Shown: positions 16,398 through 25,476 of the stretch, piece after piece | How the letters are laid out: each line of letters begins with the position of its first letter | How positions within the stretch are numbered: position 1 is the first letter of the stretch | Origin: Paenibacillus silvestris | GTDB taxonomy: Bacteria; Bacillota; Bacilli; Paenibacillales; NBRC-103111 | DNA: 64,000 nt | Reading direction: 5' to 3' | NCBI RefSeq assembly: GCF_009882985.1 | Contig: NZ_WTUZ01000022.1 | Span: forward strand, 843,065-907,064 | Notes under the pieces: model-generated | Told to the model about the DNA's origin: nothing | Database searches by the model: none | The model's input: the letters and a program-made list of their open reading frames with translations, nothing else | Program-made: the position numbers and the translations under genes

Positions 16398-18245
16398 ATG
16401 GGTAAAAAGAAATGGATCAATACGTTGGCAGTAGGGCTTGTGTTACTGCTATTGTCGACATATTTCTACACGGTGAACTCGAGCGGATTATTTTATTTTA
16501 TTGAGGGTCCCCTTCAAGATGTGTTGCGTAAAGCCAAATCGGTCGATGAACGCCAACCTGAGGATCGGATCAAAATTGTTAAGATTGATGAGAAATCTTT
16601 AAAAGCAATCGGGAAATTCCCATGGGACCGAACAACTTACGCGCAATTGATAGAAAAGCTGGAGCAATCCGGCGCAGCCGCAATCGGCATAGACGTTGTG
16701 TTAGCTGAACCTTCAAAAAACCCCGCAGACGATAAAGCTTTGGCTGATGTACTAGCCAAATATCATAATGTTATCCTGCCCGTTCAAATCAATTACCCCT
16801 CCAAACAGCAGCAAGCAGGAGATTTAGTACCTGAGAAAGTTGATTACCCAACCGCAACCTTAACTACGAACAAACAACAGATGGCACATATAAATGTGTT
16901 TGTCGATAAGGATGGAAAAGCCCGTAAACTCCCAGTTGGTTTACCAGATGAGAACGGGACTTTCATACCAGCTTTCAGTGTCGCCCTTGCCAATCTAGTT
17001 CTTGACGACAAAGAAAAGGTTAAGAGAGATGAAGTGACGGGAGAATGGAAGCGCGGCAGCATTGTTATGCCAACGAATGAGAGAAATCAAGTAACAACAG
17101 AGTTTTTCACGTTGCCTAGACAGAAAGTCGATGCTACTACTGGATACGAAATGCTATCTTTCGTGGATGTCATGAATAGCAAAAATCCTTTGCCTCTGCA
17201 GGGCAGCATTGTATTGGTTGGGCCTTTCGTTACAGCGATGCAGGACGAATATCCTACTCCGATCAGTTCTGTTAAAATGTTTGGGATCGAAATACACGCC
17301 AATATGATTCAAACTCTGTTGGAAAGCAAATTTTATAAAGACACAAGTAAACCAGTTGGTATTGGTCTAATTCTATTGATTTCGTTATTAGCTATTTACT
17401 TATTTGGGAGATTCAAAGGAAAGACTGCACTTTTTATTTTTATTGGCATGTTCGTGATTTATGGCGGTGTATGGTTAGCTTTTTATATTGCAGGCTCAAC
17501 TTTTGCGCCACTCGTTTATCCGCAATTTGCCTTAGTAACAATATACATATGGTCATTAGTAAGTCATTACCTGGAGGAGCGTAAAGAGCGCAATCGGGTA
17601 ACAGGGATATTTGGTAGATTTGTTTCGAAGTCTGTGGTAGATGAATTGCTGCAATCTGGAGAAGATGTCAAGCTTGGGGGAAGCCGCAAGGATATATCAC
17701 TTATTTTCGTTGATATTCGCGGGTTTACGCCAATGTCGGAGAAGTTAGAACCCGAGCAGGTGATTCAAGTTCTGAACGAATATTTGGATGTGTGTACGAA
17801 AGCGATTTTTAAATTCAATGGAACGCTTGATAAGTTCATCGGTGATGGTGTTATGGCGATGTTCGGCGCTCCCATTGAGTATGATAATCACCCGGAAATG
17901 GCTGTTCGCGCAGCGATCGAAATGAAGTCACAGGCAAATAGGCTTGAACAGAAGTTGATTGAGAAGTACGGGATTGGTGTGAAATTTGGTCTAGGAATCA
18001 ACAGCGGACCTGCTGTCGTCGGGAATATCGGTTCCGAAGATCTGCGTCTGGACTATACGGCGATCGGGGATACCGTGAATTTGTCAGCACGTCTGGAATC
18101 CAATGCAAAGCCAGGTCAAATTCTCATTAGCGAGCAGACGTATGAGCGGGTCAAAGATCTTTTTGAAATAGTGTCTATCGGTAAAATCAAGGTAAAAGGA
18201 AAAGAAAAACCCGTGGCAGTATTTGAAGTTATCGGGAATCTTTAA
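16398..18245 (+). CDS. CHASE2-domain class III adenylate cyclase
   Basis: 615 residues. An N-terminal membrane helix is followed by an extracytoplasmic CHASE2 sensor domain (about residues 35-310: IVKIDEKSL, GAAAIGIDVVLAEPS), three further membrane helices, and a class III nucleotide cyclase domain. Both metal aspartates are present (LIFVDIRGFT and FIGDGVMAMFG), as are the ATP-selecting Lys (TLDKFIGDG) and Asp (LRLDYTAIGDT) and the transition-state N-L-S-A-R. It should therefore make cAMP rather than cGMP. Start chosen at the ATG at 16398 after GGGGAGG; an ATG six codons earlier overlaps that site. The FecR-domain gene follows within 27 bases. Confidence 0.92.
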   Translation: MGKKKWINTLAVGLVLLLLSTYFYTVNSSGLFYFIEGPLQDVLRKAKSVDERQPEDRIKIVKIDEKSLKAIGKFPWDRTTYAQLIEKLEQSGAAAIGIDVVLAEPSKNPADDKALADVLAKYHNVILPVQINYPSKQQQAGDLVPEKVDYPTATLTTNKQQMAHINVFVDKDGKARKLPVGLPDENGTFIPAFSVALANLVLDDKEKVKRDEVTGEWKRGSIVMPTNERNQVTTEFFTLPRQKVDATTGYEMLSFVDVMNSKNPLPLQGSIVLVGPFVTAMQDEYPTPISSVKMFGIEIHANMIQTLLESKFYKDTSKPVGIGLILLISLLAIYLFGRFKGKTALFIFIGMFVIYGGVWLAFYIAGSTFAPLVYPQFALVTIYIWSLVSHYLEERKERNRVTGIFGRFVSKSVVDELLQSGEDVKLGGSRKDISLIFVDIRGFTPMSEKLEPEQVIQVLNEYLDVCTKAIFKFNGTLDKFIGDGVMAMFGAPIEYDNHPEMAVRAAIEMKSQANRLEQKLIEKYGIGVKFGLGINSGPAVVGNIGSEDLRLDYTAIGDTVNLSARLESNAKPGQILISEQTYERVKDLFEIVSIGKIKVKGKEKPVAVFEVIGNL

Positions 18246-18271
18246 AGTTGGAAACTAGGGAGGAAGTCGGT

Positions 18272-20047
18272 GTGGGGATGTCCAAGAAATCATTTGTCTC
18301 ATTATGTGTAAGCCTAAGTTTGATATTTAGTTTGATCTCCGTGCTGCTTGTGAAGCCTGTAGACGCTAAAACCGTTCGGGTAGCTGTGGTATCGTCATTA
18401 TCAGGAGAAGTAACGGTCAAAAAAGGCGGCGGCTCCAAAACATACGATGTTTATGAAAGTATGAGTTTGAATCAAGGTGATACCATTTATACAGGTGCTA
18501 GCTCATCTGTAACGCTTAATTTGAGCAGTGGTGATGCCGATGTAACCTTGGGGGAAAATGCGGAAATCAATGTGTCCGACCTCAATTCTTCGGATGGAAA
18601 CAAGAAGTCCAAGCTCAAAGTCTGGGCTGGTTCGTTGTGGGTTAAGGTGAAATCATTAGCCGGTTCTAATGATGAATTTGAAGTTGAAACTCCGACGGCT
18701 GTAATGGGTGTACGTGGGACGCAGTTCTTTGTGATGGTTGATCCGGTAACAGGTGCTATCAAAATGGCCGTTGGAGCAGGTAAAGTTTCTGCTTCTACCG
18801 TAACGACAACCGAGGATTCGGACCAGAAAACAACCGTTACCTATTTGTATCCAACACAACAAATTTCTCTTGATTCCAGAAATGAAACGGAGGATTTGTC
18901 ATTGAAAGTGGATTTCCTTGATCTGGCTGATTTCGTTAAGCAGGCATCGCCTGAGGTTATCAAAGAATTCATTCTGAACAAAGCAGAAATTGATAAAGAG
19001 AATGATGAATTTATTGCCCAAAAAGCAAAAGAACTTGCTGAAGGCAAAGTAACGGATGACGAGAATCTAGTTGTGAAAAGCAAAGAAGAGCTCGATAAAG
19101 TGAAACAAAACTTCGATAACTTAGTTGGCAACATTGCCAAGAAAGCTTTGACGGAAAATAAATTCGATCAATCTTCGATGGATAAAGTCGTTGCTGATGC
19201 AAACAAAAAGATATCTCAGGAAAACAAAAAATTAGATTTAAATAAAGTTGTGGATTTGGATAAAACAGCGGGTGTTGATGCTGAAAAAGAGAAGCAAAAG
19301 CAAGAACTGTTGAAGAAACTCGAAGCTGAGAAGTTGAAAATTAAGCTCGAACAGGAAAAAAAGTTAGCTGAGCTGAAGAAACAGTTGGAAGCGCAGCTTA
19401 AACTTCTGGAAGAGCAGAAGAAAAAGATTGAAGCGGATAAGAAGGCGGCTGAGGAAAAAGCTAAAGCAGATGCATTGGCGAAGTTGAACGAGACCGTAGT
19501 CACTAAACCACCTGTGACTGGCGGCGATTCCGGTTCTGGAGGAGACTCAAACCCAGGAACACCTGAAACCCCGGTGCCGTCTGTAAGTCTAACAGCGACA
19601 TTAAATCAAACAAGCGCAAATGAAATTTCGAATATGTATAACTTGGATGTTAATTTGAGTAATTTCGTTGGGTCTAATGATATTTATGGCGTTGAAGTCC
19701 ATTTGTTGTATGGTTCAAATACTTTTTACAGTGCAGATAAGCCGCTTATAAATGGGACGATTTTTGGTCGAGACAACCATACGAATTACGCTCAGAATAT
19801 CAAAGAATATGAGGGCGATAATCAAAAAGAGTTAGTTTATACGGTAACAGGCTTCGGGGATGCAGCGAATATCGCGGTTTCCGGCACTCAAAAATTTGTA
19901 ACCATACCGATGAATGGTTATGGACATCAAGAGGTGAGTGTTGGGAAAATTGTTATTGTGCGTAAAAATGGAACTTCCATTCAAATCATCCCGATTGTTG
20001 AATCGAGCATTCAACCTGCAATTCTAGAAATCCATGCCGGTGTTTAA
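18272..20047 (+). CDS. Secreted FecR-domain protein with coiled coil and cohesin-like tail
   Basis: About 591 residues. Signal peptide (FVSLCVSLSLIFSLISVLLV, then PVDAKTV) is followed by a FecR domain (about 40-170: LSGEVTVKKGGG, LNQGDTIYTGASSSVTLNLS, VETPTAVMGVRGTQFFV). Residues 245-430 are a Lys/Glu/Ala-rich coiled coil, then a Gly/Ser/Pro linker, then a beta-rich C-terminal domain of about 140 residues resembling cohesin-type folds. I choose the GTG at 18272, eight bases after GGGAGG; an ATG at 18278 is the alternative. FecR domains next to CHASE2 proteins recur in bacteria as extracytoplasmic sensor pairs; the role here is inference. Confidence 0.8.
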   Translation: MGMSKKSFVSLCVSLSLIFSLISVLLVKPVDAKTVRVAVVSSLSGEVTVKKGGGSKTYDVYESMSLNQGDTIYTGASSSVTLNLSSGDADVTLGENAEINVSDLNSSDGNKKSKLKVWAGSLWVKVKSLAGSNDEFEVETPTAVMGVRGTQFFVMVDPVTGAIKMAVGAGKVSASTVTTTEDSDQKTTVTYLYPTQQISLDSRNETEDLSLKVDFLDLADFVKQASPEVIKEFILNKAEIDKENDEFIAQKAKELAEGKVTDDENLVVKSKEELDKVKQNFDNLVGNIAKKALTENKFDQSSMDKVVADANKKISQENKKLDLNKVVDLDKTAGVDAEKEKQKQELLKKLEAEKLKIKLEQEKKLAELKKQLEAQLKLLEEQKKKIEADKKAAEEKAKADALAKLNETVVTKPPVTGGDSGSGGDSNPGTPETPVPSVSLTATLNQTSANEISNMYNLDVNLSNFVGSNDIYGVEVHLLYGSNTFYSADKPLINGTIFGRDNHTNYAQNIKEYEGDNQKELVYTVTGFGDAANIAVSGTQKFVTIPMNGYGHQEVSVGKIVIVRKNGTSIQIIPIVESSIQPAILEIHAGV

Positions 20048-20072
20048 TTGAATTATGAATGAGGAGAAACCT

Positions 20073-21692
20073 ATGAAACCCTTAAAATATCTACTAATTT
20101 CATCGCTTGCGGCTGCAACTTTACTTGGCGGTTCATCCGCGTGGGCAGCAGGTTTGTCTGCGGATACGCTGCGTTCGAGTAATGGCCAAATGCTTGCGGA
20201 TGTTACCACCTTCGCGGGAATTGGCGATTTTGAAGATTTGAATGGCGATGCGCTAAGAGCCGGATTCCGTGCTCCAGGCAGTGTTGTTCAGCTGCCTGAC
20301 GGCAGTGTTCTGATTGCAGACACTCGCAATCATCTTATTCGTAAGGTTTCGGGAGGCAAAGTCACGACGTTCGCAGGACCGGAGATCGTTGTAACCACGA
20401 ATAGCCTAGGTTTCCCGACAGGGGGACTGCTTGATGGGAAAGCCCCGGAAGCATTCTTTAATGCGCCGTCAGGATTGGCTGTCGATGGCAAGGGGAATGT
20501 GTATGTAGCGGATTCTGCGAATAATGCGGTTCGAAAAGTGGATACGAACGGGCAAGTTACGACACTTGGAGGAAATGGTGTTCCCGGTAAGAAGGATGGC
20601 AAAGGATCGGCCGCAAGCTTCAATCATCCAAGTGATGTTGCGGTAACGGCTGACGGAATTGTGTATGTAGCAGATTCGTTGAATCATGTGATTCGTAAAA
20701 TTGCTACGGACGGCACGGTTTCAACACTCAATGCGGCTTCTACTCGTGCAATTATAATTCGTCCTGGTGAAGCGTCATTTGCTGGCGAGTATCAGGATGG
20801 TAGTTTGGCAGAAGCGAAGTTCAACGAGCCTGCGGGTCTTGCACTGGACAGCAAAGGAAATCTATATGTGAGCGATACAGGTAATCAGCGTGTGCGTTAT
20901 ATAGATCTGCAAGCTGGCACCGTGAAGACGGTTGCTGGATCTACAGCGCGATTAAGCAATAATTCGATTTATGAAAAAAATGAGCTATATGCTGGTGGAG
21001 ACTATGCAGATGGTGAGGCGTTACTAGCTAAATTTGACTTTCCAAAAGGGCTCGCTGTCACTTCTGAAGGTGGAGTTTTGATTGCAGATAGCTTAAATCA
21101 TGCGATTCGTTATTTACTGGATGGCAAAGTGACAACGATTTCTGGTACGATTCAAACGGGTGAGAGTGACGGCGTGGAGCGGGCTGCTGAATTTTACAAT
21201 CCTAGTGATGTAATTGTAACTGCTCAAGGAAATATAATCGTTGCGGATGCTTCGAACAACAAAATCCGTAAAATAACGCCATATCATTTACCAACAAATT
21301 TAACCAATCAGGGAATTAATGTTGTACATGGCGACAAAGCGATTTCTTTCGATGCTCAGCCTGAGATTCAGGATGGTCGGACGATGGTTCCGGTTCGCGC
21401 GATCAGTGAAACCTTTGGTTACGAAGTCAAGTATGCTGAACAAGCGGGCAAAAAAGTTGTGCAGCTAGTTAAAGGAAACACCACTGTAGAGCTGACAATC
21501 GGTGATACTGGCGTTGTTCTTAAGCAAGCAGGACAAGTTGATGTGAAGCAAGCTACAGACGTTTCGCCCTATGTGAAACAAGACAGGACGTATGTACCGA
21601 TTCGTTTCTTCGCAGAGCAGATCGGTTTGGACGTTCAGTGGGATGATTCAACTCGAACAGCGATATTACGTACATTATCTTTTGTGAAATAA
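20073..21692 (+). CDS. Secreted NHL-repeat protein with copper-amine-oxidase-N stalk domain
   Basis: 539 residues. Signal peptide ends SSAWAAG. Residues 60-400 contain six NHL blades with the pattern V-Y-V-A-D-S-x-N-x-x-V-R-K (ADTRNHLIRKV, ADSANNAVRKV, ADSLNHVIRKI, SDTGNQRVRYI, ADSLNHAIRYL, ADASNNKIRKI), predicting a six-bladed propeller. Residues 415-539 are a copper amine oxidase N-terminal-like stalk domain (DGRTMVPVRAISETFGYEV, RTYVPIRFFAEQIG), abundant on Paenibacillus surfaces. The ATG at 20073 follows GAGGAGAAACC. It is 25 bases after the FecR-domain gene and probably in one operon with it and the cyclase. Confidence 0.85.
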   Translation: MKPLKYLLISSLAAATLLGGSSAWAAGLSADTLRSSNGQMLADVTTFAGIGDFEDLNGDALRAGFRAPGSVVQLPDGSVLIADTRNHLIRKVSGGKVTTFAGPEIVVTTNSLGFPTGGLLDGKAPEAFFNAPSGLAVDGKGNVYVADSANNAVRKVDTNGQVTTLGGNGVPGKKDGKGSAASFNHPSDVAVTADGIVYVADSLNHVIRKIATDGTVSTLNAASTRAIIIRPGEASFAGEYQDGSLAEAKFNEPAGLALDSKGNLYVSDTGNQRVRYIDLQAGTVKTVAGSTARLSNNSIYEKNELYAGGDYADGEALLAKFDFPKGLAVTSEGGVLIADSLNHAIRYLLDGKVTTISGTIQTGESDGVERAAEFYNPSDVIVTAQGNIIVADASNNKIRKITPYHLPTNLTNQGINVVHGDKAISFDAQPEIQDGRTMVPVRAISETFGYEVKYAEQAGKKVVQLVKGNTTVELTIGDTGVVLKQAGQVDVKQATDVSPYVKQDRTYVPIRFFAEQIGLDVQWDDSTRTAILRTLSFVK

Positions 21693-21698
21693 AGGCCA

Positions 21699-21738
21699 AA
21701 CGGGCTTGACGGGGGAAACCTTGTTAGGCTCGTTTTTT
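21699..21738 (+). terminator. Terminator after NHL-repeat gene
   Basis: AACGGGC pairs with GCTCGTT (one G-U), with further pairing inside, followed by a T run; it closes the cyclase-FecR-NHL transcription unit. Confidence 0.65.
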
Positions 21739-21819
21739 AATTTAGCTTCAACTCCAAGCCTCATCTGCCGATAAATTTGAGAGAGTCAGTCTCAAAGTAC
21801 GCGCGGGGAGGTATCCGAG

Positions 21820-23367
21820 ATGAAAAATAATCATCGCCAAGATCAGCTGGAACGTTTTTTTCAGCATAATCCGATCGAGGATCCGCTGTATCTTAAGAAA
21901 TATGTCAAAGAGCATCCTGATCATAAAATGGCTTGGTATTTGCTAGGGCGTGAATACGCAGCGCAAGGAAAAGAAGGCAAGGCAGCCTACTGTTTTGCGC
22001 AGTCTGGCGAGATTTACGAGGCTTTTGAGCGGCAGAAAATAACGATCGAAGGGCCGCTTCCTTCTAGTCCATCTGCTGCCTCTAAGACCGCCAAGAATGC
22101 GGAGATGACGAGTCGGGTGAGGGGCAAAGGGAAGTGGATGCCCCTCTTGGTTCTTTTGCTGCTATTGGCAGTTCCGGCCGCGATAGATTCTGCGAAGAAC
22201 GCCGTGCCAAGTGAAGCTGCAAAGGCAAATCCAAGCAAAGACGCGAGTGCGCTTGCTGTGATGAAGCCAGATCAGACGCAAGGAGATTCGGCTGTACCTG
22301 GGACGAAGTTATATTTCTCTGAAGGGGACTTTGGAAAAAAGCTTCAGCAGGTTCTTGTTTCGTCCAGCTCGAGCGCTGGAGAGTCGGTTATTATGCAAGC
22401 ACCGCGAAGTGCAGATGGCAAATGGATTGAGTGGAACAGATCGGTGAATCCGCTGCTAAGTGTGACGTCTGATGGCGGAGGCGGGAGTTCATCTGCTTTG
22501 AAGTACTATCAGCCGCAAATATGTTCCTGTCAAATTGCCGATAGCTCGGCGCTTGTTCCGGTTATTGATCAATGGATGAAGGATCGTGAGCAAGCGATTG
22601 TGCTGCAAAGCGCGATGAAGGCTTATCAAGCAAAAACGGGTTCGCTGCCGGAGACAGCTGATCAACTATCCAAGCCCTATCCCGATAATTTGCTTCCAGG
22701 GCTTACGCTAGAACTGCAGGAGCTGTTTCCGCAAACGCTCAAGTTGTTGAAAGCTGATGCAGCGAAACCAGGACAACCTCAGGAGACGAAGCCACTGGAG
22801 GGACAAGCTCAGGCCAATCAAGGAGCCAAAGAAGTTACTGGGCCAAGCAGTTCGCAGCCCAAAGCATCAAGCGATCCCTTGCGTGAACCGCTCAGAATTA
22901 TGATTGATACGGATAAGCACGTTCTCGCATTAGTCAGCGGAGATAAGATCATTCGCAGTTATCCTGTTGGGTTAGGCGGTGAGAAAACACCTCAGGGTGA
23001 TTTTATCATTAGCGAAAAGGTTCGTAATCCGAACGGCAAATCAAACGGCGAGTTTGGGAGTCGAGGTATGACTCTATCCGATACGCTGTATGCTATTCAT
23101 GGGACGAATAAGCCTTCCAGCATCGGCAAAGATGAGTCGCACGGCTGTGTTCGCATGCAGCAGGCGGACATTGAAGAACTCTATGACATGGTGACACATC
23201 AAACGAAAGTGACGATTGGCAAGGGGATACTGCCTGAGCCTGGTTCAGGCGAAGGGGGAGGGTCCCCTGGCAGTGGTGCTGGAAGAGGGAAACCAGATCA
23301 ATCCTTCGGACTGCCGCTGAAGACAAATGACAGCAATCCAGGCAAAAAATATAAGTGGTTGGATTAG
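21820..23367 (+). CDS. Membrane-anchored L,D-transpeptidase (YkuD family)
   Basis: 515 residues. Residues 1-75 form a TPR-like helical domain, probably cytoplasmic (HKMAWYLLGREYAAQGKEGKAAYCF). A membrane helix lies near 105-122 (MPLLVLLLLLAVPAAI). A long linker and globular region follow, then the YkuD catalytic domain (about 355-470) with HGTNKPSSIGKDESHGCVRM holding the catalytic His and Cys. The C-terminus is Gly/Ser/Pro-rich. Such enzymes make 3-3 peptidoglycan cross-links or attach proteins to the wall. It has its own leader after the terminator at 21738; the neighbouring sensor genes suggest envelope maintenance (inference). Confidence 0.88.
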   Translation: MKNNHRQDQLERFFQHNPIEDPLYLKKYVKEHPDHKMAWYLLGREYAAQGKEGKAAYCFAQSGEIYEAFERQKITIEGPLPSSPSAASKTAKNAEMTSRVRGKGKWMPLLVLLLLLAVPAAIDSAKNAVPSEAAKANPSKDASALAVMKPDQTQGDSAVPGTKLYFSEGDFGKKLQQVLVSSSSSAGESVIMQAPRSADGKWIEWNRSVNPLLSVTSDGGGGSSSALKYYQPQICSCQIADSSALVPVIDQWMKDREQAIVLQSAMKAYQAKTGSLPETADQLSKPYPDNLLPGLTLELQELFPQTLKLLKADAAKPGQPQETKPLEGQAQANQGAKEVTGPSSSQPKASSDPLREPLRIMIDTDKHVLALVSGDKIIRSYPVGLGGEKTPQGDFIISEKVRNPNGKSNGEFGSRGMTLSDTLYAIHGTNKPSSIGKDESHGCVRMQQADIEELYDMVTHQTKVTIGKGILPEPGSGEGGGSPGSGAGRGKPDQSFGLPLKTNDSNPGKKYKWLD

Positions 23368-23396
23368 TTCTATTGTCTTACTAATAATCGAAGCAA

Positions 23397-23429
23397 ACCC
23401 CGCCGGAATCAGATTCAGGCGGGGTATTC
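23397..23429 (+). terminator. Terminator after L,D-transpeptidase gene
   Basis: ACCCCGCC and GGCGGGGT form an 8-bp GC-rich stem around 14 bases; the T-run is short (TATTCGTT). The same hairpin could also stop minus-strand transcription from the small gene at 23524. Confidence 0.7.
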
Positions 23430-23523
23430 GTTGCTTATTCAAACAACAAAGAATTTTTATTGACTTTCAATAAGAAAGCGATTACAATTCAAAATGTGAT
23501 GAATTCAATCATTTCATTTACAT

Positions 23524-23658
23524 TCATTTGTCCAAAATGAGCAGTAATGTCATAGCTACGATGACAACAACCAAAATGGCGCCTGTCCAAATGATGGCTT
23601 TCTTATTGACTTCCTCTTTGGCTCTACGATTGACTGCTGTTGGTTTGCGTTTGGACAT
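23524..23658 (-). CDS. Small single-span membrane protein, 44 residues
   Basis: Short gene too small for usual ORF calling. The ATG at 23658 has AAAGGGTGA six bases upstream. The product starts MSKRKPTAVNRRAKEEVNKK, a basic cytoplasmic tail, then one hydrophobic helix (AIIWTGAILVVVIVAMTLLLIL) and ends LDK. The positive-inside layout and good ribosome site support a real protein. The plus-strand frame over the same bases encodes nothing recognisable. Family not recognised. Confidence 0.65.
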   Translation of the reverse strand: MSKRKPTAVNRRAKEEVNKKAIIWTGAILVVVIVAMTLLLILDK

Positions 23659-23760
23659 AGGAATCACCCTTTACTTAGAATTAAATGATATGATCTATCA
23701 TATCACAAGTATGGCCGAACATAGAATATAGTAGGCACAAGGAAATTTTTGAAACATGTA

Positions 23761-23789
23761 TTGACGTCTATGTCATTGTGTTGTAAGAT
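23761..23789 (+). promoter_or_regulatory. Promoter of the CUT1 sugar transporter operon
   Basis: TTGACG at 23761-23766, 17 bases, TAAGAT at 23784-23789. The transcript would have a leader of about 225 bases containing a palindrome TAACATGTTA (23835-23844) and a strong terminator hairpin before the first gene. Between 23659 and 24021 I see only this promoter, the palindrome and the hairpin. Confidence 0.55.
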
Positions 23790-23848
23790 TTAGTCACATG
23801 AGGGAACAAAAGCAATTGAATATGTTAGTTTTGATAACATGTTACCGT

Positions 23849-23910
23849 AAGGGCATTAGTTATTAGAAGAATGCAAGTCTTCTTCTATAACTATGCCCTT
23901 TTATTTTTTT
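23849..23910 (+). terminator. Leader terminator / possible attenuator upstream of sugar transporter
   Basis: AAGGGCATTAGTTATTAGAAGA pairs with TCTTCTATAACTATGCCCTT with one bulge, then TTATTTTTTT. It is downstream of the promoter and upstream of the solute-binding protein gene, so it must be read through, or a second promoter must exist after it. Attenuation is an inference. Confidence 0.65.
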
Positions 23911-24021
23911 CAACTGCTGAAAGCTGAAAGGGGTTGGTAGCACAAACGACGGAAGCTTAGTAAACCGGGAAATCGCTACTCCAAATAACAAAACAGATTA
24001 AAAAAGGGAGAAGATGAACAC

Positions 24022-25389
24022 ATGAATATGAAAAAATGGTCAACAATGGGTTTGGCTGCATCGATGGTACTTGTAGCAGCAGGCTGCGGTAAAACCGCTG
24101 CTCCGGCAGAAACAACAAAACCAGCTGCAACAACGGCACCTACAGCCGCAGCGACAACAGCAAGCGCTGCACCTACAGCAGCAGCTGCGAAAAAATTAAC
24201 AGGTGATTTTGAAATCCAATACTTTGTTGGTGGATATGGCGACAAATGGTGGAAGAAAGTTATTGCTGATTTCCAAGCAGCAAATCCAGATTTGAAAATT
24301 AAAGAAAGTGCGGGACCAAAAATCAACGAACAAATGAAACCCCGTTGGATCGCTGGTACTCCACCTGATTTCGTATATATCGACGGACCTGAGCTATTCG
24401 ATCGCCAAATGGTGACAGATGGTCAACTGGAAGATTTGACAGAATGGATCAAAGACGCGAAAAACGTTGACGGCGATAAAATTATGGATTTGCTTGCTCA
24501 AAAACCACAAGAGTTTGACGGCAAAATCTATAACGTTCCTTTCGTCATGAGCTCATGGGGTATTTTCTACGATAAAGCTCTATTTAAAGAAAAAGCTTGG
24601 GCAGAGCCGAAAGACTTTGAAGAATTCCTGGCTGTAAGCGAAAAAATTAAAGGCGCAGGCATTAATCCTTTTATTCACACGGGTAAATACCCTTACTACA
24701 TCAATGGCGCTGTACTATTCCCAGCCATCGTATCGGCGAATAACAATGACTACAAATTGCTGCAAGATATGTCCACAAACAATCTTGAAGCTTGGAAAAA
24801 CCCTGCGATCATCAAAGGTCTGAACAAAATCGTTCAATTACGCGATAAAGGATTCATCGATAAAGCATCCGTTCAAATCAATCACACGGATTCCCAATCC
24901 TTGTTCCTGCAGCACAAAGACGCTTTCATCCCGAATGGTCTATGGCTGCCAAACGAAATGGCGAAAGACGTTCCTGCTTCCTTCGACTTCGGATTCATCC
25001 CTTCCATCACGCAAGATAAAGGTGGAAAAGTTGTAGCGAACACGTCCACAGCGACATTTGCTATCGCGAAAAAAGCGAAAAACAAAGATGCTGCAAAAGC
25101 ATTCATGCAGTTCGTATTCTCTAAAACGCAAGCGTCCCAATGGGCAGAGCTGAGCGGTGCTCCTTCTAACGTTAAAGGTGATATCTCTTCCTCCAAAGCA
25201 CCTAACTTCGTGAAAGACGCTGCCAAATTCTTGTCCTCACCTGACACCGTGGTAGTACCTACAGTTTCCTTCGCAGCAGATGTGGATAAAGCCATGCAAG
25301 ATGCGAGTGTTGCTTTGACAATCGGAACAATTACACCTGAAGAGTGGGTAAAACGTGTTACGGATGTCGTAGCTAAGCAGAAGAAATAG
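24022..25389 (+). CDS. Carbohydrate ABC transporter substrate-binding lipoprotein (CUT1)
   Basis: 455-residue extracytoplasmic solute-binding protein. The lipobox LVAAGCGK gives a lipidated Cys near residue 22, followed by an Ala/Thr/Pro-rich tether of about 40 residues. The mature domain (YFVGGYGDKWWKKVIADFQAANPDL, then PDFVYIDG and NVPFVMSSWGIFYD) is a family 1 sugar-binding protein. The GGYGDKWW opening recalls NgcE-type N-acetylglucosamine/chitobiose binders, but I cannot confirm the ligand. Two permease genes follow, and no ATPase. Start at 24022 with GGGAGAAG upstream. Confidence 0.88.
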   Translation: MNMKKWSTMGLAASMVLVAAGCGKTAAPAETTKPAATTAPTAAATTASAAPTAAAAKKLTGDFEIQYFVGGYGDKWWKKVIADFQAANPDLKIKESAGPKINEQMKPRWIAGTPPDFVYIDGPELFDRQMVTDGQLEDLTEWIKDAKNVDGDKIMDLLAQKPQEFDGKIYNVPFVMSSWGIFYDKALFKEKAWAEPKDFEEFLAVSEKIKGAGINPFIHTGKYPYYINGAVLFPAIVSANNNDYKLLQDMSTNNLEAWKNPAIIKGLNKIVQLRDKGFIDKASVQINHTDSQSLFLQHKDAFIPNGLWLPNEMAKDVPASFDFGFIPSITQDKGGKVVANTSTATFAIAKKAKNKDAAKAFMQFVFSKTQASQWAELSGAPSNVKGDISSSKAPNFVKDAAKFLSSPDTVVVPTVSFAADVDKAMQDASVALTIGTITPEEWVKRVTDVVAKQKK

Positions 25390-25406
25390 GAACTGAATAA
25401 GGTAGT

Positions 25407-25453
25407 GCGGAGAACAAATAAGGCTAAGTGCCCTAGGCGTTCTCCGCCATTTT
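25407..25453 (+). terminator. Intra-operon hairpin between binding protein and permease genes
   Basis: GCGGAGAAC (25407-25415) and GTTCTCCGC (25439-25447) make a perfect 9-bp stem followed by CATTTTAAT. Such partial terminators commonly raise binding-protein mRNA over permease mRNA. Confidence 0.65.
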
Positions 25454-25476
25454 AATGATAGGACGGTGAGGATAGA

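Noticed and set aside
23528..23731. Plus-strand frame opposite the small membrane protein
   Set aside because: Met/Thr-rich translation without a ribosome site; the minus-strand frame has both ribosome site and membrane helix.
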